The notes under the pieces: generated by a model
The model's input: the letters and a program-made list of their open reading frames with translations, nothing else
Databases searched by the model: none
What the model was told of the DNA's origin: nothing
Shown: positions 58,761-64,000 of the stretch, in pieces
Layout: each line of letters begins with the position of its first letter
How positions within the stretch are numbered: the stretch's first letter is position 1
From: Aphrocallistes beatrix
Lineage: Eukaryota; Porifera; Hexactinellida; Sceptrulophora; Aphrocallistidae
DNA: 64,000 nt
NCBI GenBank assembly: GCA_963281255.1
Contig: OY725493.1
Location: forward strand, 1,735,550-1,799,549
Direction: 5' to 3'
Translations under genes and position numbers: made by a program

Positions 58761-59489
58761 TTAATAAGGGTGACCAACTCTGCCAGCATAGAATTTATAC
58801 AGGACAATAGTGAAGTTAAGATTGAGGGGTAGAGACACGAGAAAGAACAGAATAAGTGGGATAACGGCGTAGAGGATAGAGATGGTGAATTTGCTGGGCG
58901 AGACTGCGGAGTAACCTAGAAAGGTTATATATATGTAGTAGAGTATGGCGAGCACCCATAGCGAGTTGCCGAGTAGTGCTGAGGCTATGTAATGCTGACA
59001 AACCAGCTTAGAAACACAGAGCAGCAGTCCGTGTAAGATCAGTAGGAGGGGAGTGAACGCGTTCAGGTGTACATCGAAAGCATACGCCCACTCCACACCG
59101 GCAGCAGGCTGGAATTTCTTGAACAGGGCCCAAAACATAGTTCCAATTACTAAGCCAATGCCTATGCAGTCCACGAATACGACGTACAAGATAAACTTGA
59201 TAAACCCAAAGAAGGACAGCTTCAGAGCGATTGCGAACCCTATCGAGCTGATGCAGAGGGCGAGAGAGAGGAGAACTAGGAAAGCAGGATCATCGCGCGC
59301 CCATTTCGACTTTGTCTGCTTGTTGAATTGGAATTGTCTGTAAACTTTAGATGGGTAGAAGAGCAGGCATGACATCTGCCAGATGGCATACTCAAAGTCC
59401 ATGTGTTGATACTTGTATACGCGACGTATGTAGGTGGGAATGCGCAGGGAACCTGGCTTGCAAACTGCCGGCAAAGGTATGCTGGTCAT
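58761..59489 (-). CDS. UNC50: UNC-50 homologue
   Basis: 242 codons, one exon. Strong family blocks: RRVYKYQHMDFEYAIWQM, FQFNKQTKSKWARDDPAFLV, VVFVDCIGIGLVIGTMFW, EWAYAFDVHLNAFTPLLLIL and YYIYITFLGYSAV. Five to six membrane helices. UNC50 is an inner nuclear/Golgi membrane protein with RNA-binding activity reported in mammals, and it promotes assembly and traffic of specific nicotinic receptors and GARP-linked Golgi transport. The minus strand directly before the start reads TTCTGACTTATTAG|CTGAA-ATG, a good acceptor-like site. A 22-bp motif shared with the GTF3C6 upstream region lies about 425 bp upstream. Confidence 0.93.
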   Translation of the reverse strand: MTSIPLPAVCKPGSLRIPTYIRRVYKYQHMDFEYAIWQMSCLLFYPSKVYRQFQFNKQTKSKWARDDPAFLVLLSLALCISSIGFAIALKLSFFGFIKFILYVVFVDCIGIGLVIGTMFWALFKKFQPAAGVEWAYAFDVHLNAFTPLLLILHGLLLCVSKLVCQHYIASALLGNSLWVLAILYYIYITFLGYSAVSPSKFTISILYAVIPLILFFLVSLPLNLNFTIVLYKFYAGRVGHPY

Positions 59490-59913
59490 TTCAGCTAATA
59501 AGTCAGAAAAATATAACTACATTATGTATATACTATATGATTATTCAATCCAAGCCATCAGGATCGAACGATCAATTGTTTAGGTTTCCTCAATAAGGAG
59601 AGGAGCAGAACGGCAAAAATATACAAGTTCTACAACTTCCAATTCGGTCCAATATATTTTATAAGAACGAGGAAACAGAAGGACGGCGAATGGTACACGC
59701 CATTCATGCCATAAGTAAAATCATCTCTATAATAGAGGCACTAAAAATCCTCGGTCGCCTTTTGGGTGGTTCTCCCCTAGCCATAATTTCAGAGTTCGAA
59801 GTTAACATTTCAAAATATACGCCATTAACTCGCTGTCCCGCATTCGCACTGAAAGCTTTCCTCGAAAATCCATGAATCTGGCAATTATAAGCCAATAAAT
59901 TCATATATAAAAA

Positions 59914-59935
59914 TGTCGGTCGACAGACCGATAGT
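59914..59935. promoter_or_regulatory. Shared 22-bp motif upstream of UNC50
   Basis: A GTCGGTCGACAGAC core then CGATAGT, identical at 21 of 22 positions to 26524-26545. The stretch CGGTC-GACA-GACCG can form a small stem-loop. The flanking bases differ between the two sites, so a shared repeat is not obvious. A regulatory role is inference. Confidence 0.35.
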
Positions 59936-59939
59936 GTAC

Positions 59940-60455
59940 AGATCCAGGAAGTGTGGCTCACTAAGTTCTGACTTTTCGCTAGGACATTCTAATGGTAGAC
60001 CCCCAGCCACTCAAAATATTTTTAGGGCATGCCAATGAAACACCAAACCGATTTTCACTTTTTTTATTTTAAAGATGGTCAATTTTGAAATTTTAGTCCT
60101 GAGATATAGAGATTTTAAGTTTAAATGTTAAGAACAATGTAAAATGAGCTATTAAGGATAAATAAAAGCATCCATAGGCATTTATTCGCATTTATACTGA
60201 TAATTTAGATATATTCCAAAAAATTTTGGGGAAAAGTATACCGAAAATCCACAAATTTCTTTGAGGCTCCTAACCCCGAATATTTTGAACCAATTGGAAA
60301 TAATAATTCATAGTCCTAGCACTAGAAAGTATAATCCATCAGTTTAGAATTAATAAAGAGCTTCTAAAAAGTAAAGTTAGAATTTTCGAAAAATGCTACG
60401 TCATGACATGATAAAGATCTAAAATTTAATTAACATTCCATAGGACGTAGTGCAA
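59940..60455. other. Intergenic, no feature recognised
   Basis: About 515 bp of AT-rich sequence before the family A cluster. No ORF of note and no repeat that I can match elsewhere in the window. Confidence 0.4.
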
Positions 60456-60458
60456 TTA

Positions 60459-61040
60459 TCCTTACAATTAAAACTCGATTAATATTTATTTATATATCCT
60501 TACTATTAAAACTCGATTATTGTATATATATATATTATATATATATATCTGTAACGAATTGATTGAAGAAACTGCCGGGCACAGAAGGCTGATTTTTGGC
60601 ATGTGGGAGTATTTTGGCTATGGCTCCAGTAAGTTCTGAGTTCAGAGCAAAATGTCGACTCATCATGGAATTATGACGTCATTGTCACATTTTTAAAAGT
60701 TAAGCAACACAGTTATTCGGGCATAACTCAGCCATTATAGGAGATAGAAGGCTGAAATTTTAATAGAATCTGTATACTAACATACCTCACATATGATGCA
60801 ACTATCATCAAAAAATGATGACTCATCACTTTGTTATGACGTCATTACTCATCAAAAATTTTAAAAATTGACAAATTTTGTGATTTTTCGTGCGATACCG
60901 ATCAAACAGTAAGACAGACGTGTTTAGAGATGTTATTTCCCTTATAATTAACCATTGTGAACCCAGGCGACCGAAGGGAGCCTCCGGCGGACACAAAGTG
61001 TCCGCCAGCCGCGCAGCGCAAGCAAGCGAAGCGCGCTTGT
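60459..61040 (+). mobile_element. Family A element, full copy 5 (with doubled head)
   Basis: The head sequence occurs twice, at 60459 (CCTTACAATTAAAACTCG) and 60498 (CCTTACTATTAAAACTCG). The second leads into a full element: TA microsatellite, AACGAATTGATTGAAGAAAC, AATTATGACGTCATTGTCAC, AGCCTCCGGCGGACACAAAG and the terminal CAAGCG-AAGCG-CGCTTG hairpin with CTTGT at 61040. The next copy begins at 61041. Confidence 0.75.
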
Positions 61041-61365
61041 CCTTACTATTAAAACTCGATTAATGTATATTTATATATATCTATCTCTGTAACGAATTGA
61101 TTGAAGAAACTGCCAGGCACAGAAAGCTGATTTTTGGCATGTGGGAGTCTTTTGGCTATGGCTCCACCAAGTTCTGAGCTCAGAGCAAAATGTCGACTAA
61201 TCATGAATTATGACGTCATTGTCACATTTTTAAAAGTTAAGCAATACAGTTATTCGACTATAACTCAGCCATTTTACATGATAGAAGGCTGAAATTTTAA
61301 TAGAATCTGGATACTAACATACCTCAAAAATGATGACTCATCACTTTGTTATGACGTCATCATTA
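61041..61365 (+). mobile_element. Family A element, copy 6, tandem and truncated by a palindrome
   Basis: Begins CCTTACTATTAAAACTCG immediately after the CTTGT end of the previous copy. It keeps both CRE-type octamers (AATTATGACGTCATTG, TTATGACGTCATCATTA), then stops where the 61366-61743 palindrome begins. Its 3' hairpins are missing. Confidence 0.7.
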
Positions 61366-61743
61366 TTTTTTCATGGAATGTTGGTACATTCCAGTTGGTA
61401 CATTGCTATGGAAACGTGTTTTGGTCAGTTGGCGTTATATCTTGAAAACTGCAATGGCTACACATTCAAATGCAATTCCATTTGATAGCGAATATACTAC
61501 TTCCTATTAAGTGATAATATAATTTCGACCTCTAAATTCAATAGTTTATGAGATATTCGACAATGTACCATATTGGTCACATTTGATAATTTGTCGAATA
61601 TCTCAGAAACTATTGAATATAGAGGTCGAAATTATATTATCACTTAATAGGAAGTAGTATATTCGCTATCAAATGGAATTACATTTGGACCAAAACACGT
61701 TTCCATAGCAACACTGGAATGTACCAACATTTCATGAAAAAAT
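61366..61743. mobile_element. About 378-bp foldback palindrome
   Basis: Outer arms TTTTTTCATGGAATGTTGGT and complement; inner arms TTGATAGCGAATATACTACT.. ATATAATTTCGACCTCTA and complement, centred near 61570. The left arm carries about 50 bp (CAGTTGGCGTTATATCTTGA..) absent from the right. Non-coding. It interrupts family A copy 6. Confidence 0.8.
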
Positions 61744-62885
61744 TCCAAACTTTTCGTATTAACCCATTCACATCTCAGTTCTATGCGAAAAATTTTACAA
61801 TGTAAACACTTAGAAGTGCCCCTAAACGGCCTGAAAATCACCAAATTTGTCACAAATATAATCTATTGCGGAATCATATGGTGACTAATCAAATTTTTAA
61901 CAACGGATATGGGTATTTTGACACCATATTTATATATGCTGATAATACATTCCTAAGCTCTATTGTGCTTTGTAAATGATTTAAGGCAGCTCATGATTAA
62001 TTCAATGGTCTTCCTCCGCATCCCTAGTCCCAAATCCGCAAGTTACTGTGAGGCCTTATATACAGTAGGCTATGTTTAAGGTTATAATAGATTATATATC
62101 TTCAATAGTTTTTAAGATATGACCTCGGCCTCTTTAGGGACCATAGAGGTATTATGCCCGAACTTTACCTACAATAAGCGATAACTCACGAACAAATGGT
62201 CGGATCTGTACAATTTTTTTAAAAGAATGATCAGAATTTTACTTCTGATACAATTGTCACATAATATCTGCTGATATCAAACTGACCATTTCCCGATCAT
62301 TTTAGAAATGAACTCCCTTATAGAGCTATTTTGATTGGATTTTATTGGCCTTTATTCTAAATCTTTGTTATAATCTCCAAAGGGGTCAAAACAATGTTGA
62401 GGTCCATATCATTAAAAAATATCAAATCCGTTTAAAAACTAATTGATGAATGCGCATATATTGAAATTTCTATTCGCATGCGAACAAGCTACTATTCGCA
62501 TGCGAATAAGCAACAATTACGAATCAGATTCAAGGAACTGTTACACGAAAAATAGACACCCCCAGAATGGTTCCCACCGGTCAATATATTCGTAATATTT
62601 GGACCCCCTCGGAACTAATATTTCAGTGTTATCCTCTAAAATATATGGACCATCATTATACAGAGGTCAATTGTAATAGGAAAGTCAACCACGGGACTAT
62701 TTTTTAAAAAAATTATAATTCGAATGATACTAGAATGTTTCGATCTAAACGTTAATTAAAGGGAAGATGAAGAACAGACGAACTCGGTATGCTCGACTAG
62801 TAGAGAGTCTCCGAACATTCAGATGGTTGCACTCTTTACTGCAACAGCTCTGGGTCTAAGCATCTAGCAGGGCCTTCTGACATCA
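61744..62885. other. Intergenic, unexplained
   Basis: About 1.1 kb without a recognisable gene. Short palindromes ATTCGCATGCGAA occur twice near 62473 and 62495. Phrases such as TTTTTAAGATATGACCTCGGC suggest old repeats, but no second copy is in this window. Confidence 0.4.
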
Positions 62886-62893
62886 GTCAAAAC

Positions 62894-63191
62894 CATAGGC
62901 GCCAAGTGTGGGTACCTGGGGGGGGGGGGGGCGTGGTGCTGAGCAGTGGAACAGCGAAGGTATGGCGGGAATCCACACAAACTTATAGGTTACAACTAAA
63001 CCCCAAAATTGTTAATTGAGTCTAAATATATATCCCAATTACATTTTTGCTTCCACTATAGTCCGAGATTTTCTTTTCCCTAGGTAACAACAATAGCTGT
63101 ATATCAATATTTGAGCATCTAAGATTTAACAAATTTTCTGGGGGCTTGCCCCCCCAGGTTTTATTCTATTTTCCAAAACTTGGCGCCTATG
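62894..63191. mobile_element. hAT-type MITE with 8-bp target duplication
   Basis: 298 bp with ends CATAGGCGCCAAGT and ACTTGGCGCCTATG, flanked by exact GTCAAAAC at 62886-62893 and 63192-63199. Just inside are a poly-G run (62929-62940) and a matching CCCCCCC run (about 63149). The 8-bp duplication points to hAT. It lies immediately upstream of the DUF4371 transposase relic. Confidence 0.85.
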
Positions 63192-63244
63192 GTCAAAACG
63201 CGAATGCAGAACCCACAAAACCAAAACTAACTAACTATCCCAAA

Positions 63245-64000
63245 AATTCCCAGGGCCGTTCGTTTGTGTTCAACTAGTTTTCGAAACATACGTAAGTGGG
63301 CAGAATAGTCACAAAAGGAAAATGCCGTGTACTGTTGTCCTTGCCGGTTTTTCTCTCGCCGCTCTGACATTCAAATCACTCCATTTGCATCTGCATCAGG
63401 GTTCAAAAACTTGAAGAATACGTCCATCCGAATGCCAGAGGCCCAGAGCACAGTGCATCTGAAAGACACAGAATCAGTTACTGCTTGGGCGGAGTTCTTG
63501 AGGATGCTGGAAAATAATGCCAGTATCGCTCACATGCTAAATGTCGACCATGCTAAACATATTCAAGAGAATCGGCACTATCTAACAGCTATTCTGAAAT
63601 CTGTACTTCTTTGTTGCCGCCGGCATGGCATCGCCTTTCGGGGACATCGTAAGGATCTAACTAATAAACCAATGCAAACCCTGGCAATATCCTTGCTGTT
63701 TTTGGGAATTGTGTCGAATATGATAATATTGTGCCTTCTCGACTGCTGGGCATGGATGGTATGAGTAGCAAGAATCCATCCAATGCAAAGTACACATCGA
63801 AATCAATTCAGAAAGAGCTGATCTCCATAGCGGCAGATATCGTTCTAGAAACAAGCAGACAACTAAGTACCTCTCTCCTGTGCGATGAGTGCAAAGGCAG
63901 CTCTAAGACAGAACAGATTTGTGTAGTGCTTCGCTATGTCACTGTAGACTGCAGTATTACCGAGTCCTGCATTGGGTTCTATGCCTGTGAAGGACTGGAT
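63245..64000 (+). pseudogene. Decayed DUF4371 / hAT transposase (ZMYM1-like), cut by the right edge
   Basis: The longest intact stretch (63327-63680) reads AVYCCPCRFFSRR (a TTF-type zinc-finger segment), SGFKNLKN, ESVTAWAEFLRMLENN, ENRHYLTAILKSVLLCCRRH and GIAFRGHR, the hallmarks of DUF4371 transposase-like proteins. Upstream the frame is broken by TAG stops. Near 63665-63680 it shifts; the remaining frame continues with NPGNILAVFGNCVEYDN, KYTSKSIQKELISIAADIVL and CDECKGSSKTEQICVVLRYV up to base 64000. It is a domesticated-looking but disrupted transposase relic. The rest is outside the window. Confidence 0.8.

Noticed and set aside
1-64000. tRNA or rRNA genes
   Set aside because: I looked for GGTTCGAATCC-like B-box sequences and clover-leaf arms and found none convincing; a tRNAscan run would be decisive.

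Overview
This is nuclear DNA from an animal. Its genes include a large Fat/Dachsous-type cadherin, an LRRK1-type Roco kinase, the meiotic protein SYCP1, PAXBP1, NAGPA, UNC50, YIPF5 and a two-domain carboxypeptidase D. Introns have GT..AG ends, intergenic DNA is AT-rich, and there are many DNA-transposon remnants. Most genes are intron-poor: a 1759-codon Roco kinase, a 958-codon carboxypeptidase D and a 927-codon SYCP1 are each one uninterrupted frame. Where introns exist they are either 50-260 bp or about 2 kb. I cannot name the species. A compact, non-bilaterian genome (for example a sponge) would fit, but that is inference.

Layout. 0.3-7.5 kb: a cadherin on the minus strand that runs off the left edge, with SETD9 on the plus strand inside its one long intron. 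8.1-13.8 kb: a CCDC117-like protein and carboxypeptidase D (minus), divergent from a family-4 cytochrome P450 (plus). 13.8-19.8 kb: a repeat field (families A and B, a pentamer satellite inside an inverted repeat). 19.9-25.1 kb: the Roco kinase. 25.9-29.5 kb: GTF3C6 and a DUF1152 protein (minus). 30.6-34.6 kb: an ankyrin/six-helix TRP-like channel (plus). 35.1-35.8 kb: an hAT transposon with its target duplication.

36.0-53.4 kb: eight genes in a row on the minus strand (YIPF5, a 69-aa membrane protein, RRP8, an acid lipase, RPS6, MRPS35, PAXBP1, FA2H), mostly 125-250 bp apart. PAXBP1 has seven introns. Its three long ones each hold one complete plus-strand membrane-protein gene (a CD225/dispanin protein, cytochrome b561 and NAGPA), while the other four are under 100 bp. 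53.5-55.5 kb: nested transposons including a 680-bp palindrome. 55.5-59.5 kb: SYCP1 and UNC50 (minus). 59.5-64 kb: more repeats, ending in a decayed DUF4371/hAT transposase cut by the right edge.

Most genes are housekeeping or membrane/secretory functions (sphingolipid hydroxylation, lysosomal enzyme tagging and lipolysis, Golgi trafficking, ribosome structure and biogenesis, Pol III transcription) and do not form one pathway. The unusual features are architectural: antisense nested genes filling every long intron, a tightly packed co-oriented gene train with acceptor-like sites near many start codons, and a family of roughly 550-bp mobile elements carrying CRE/AP-1 sites and 3' hairpins in head-to-tail tandem.
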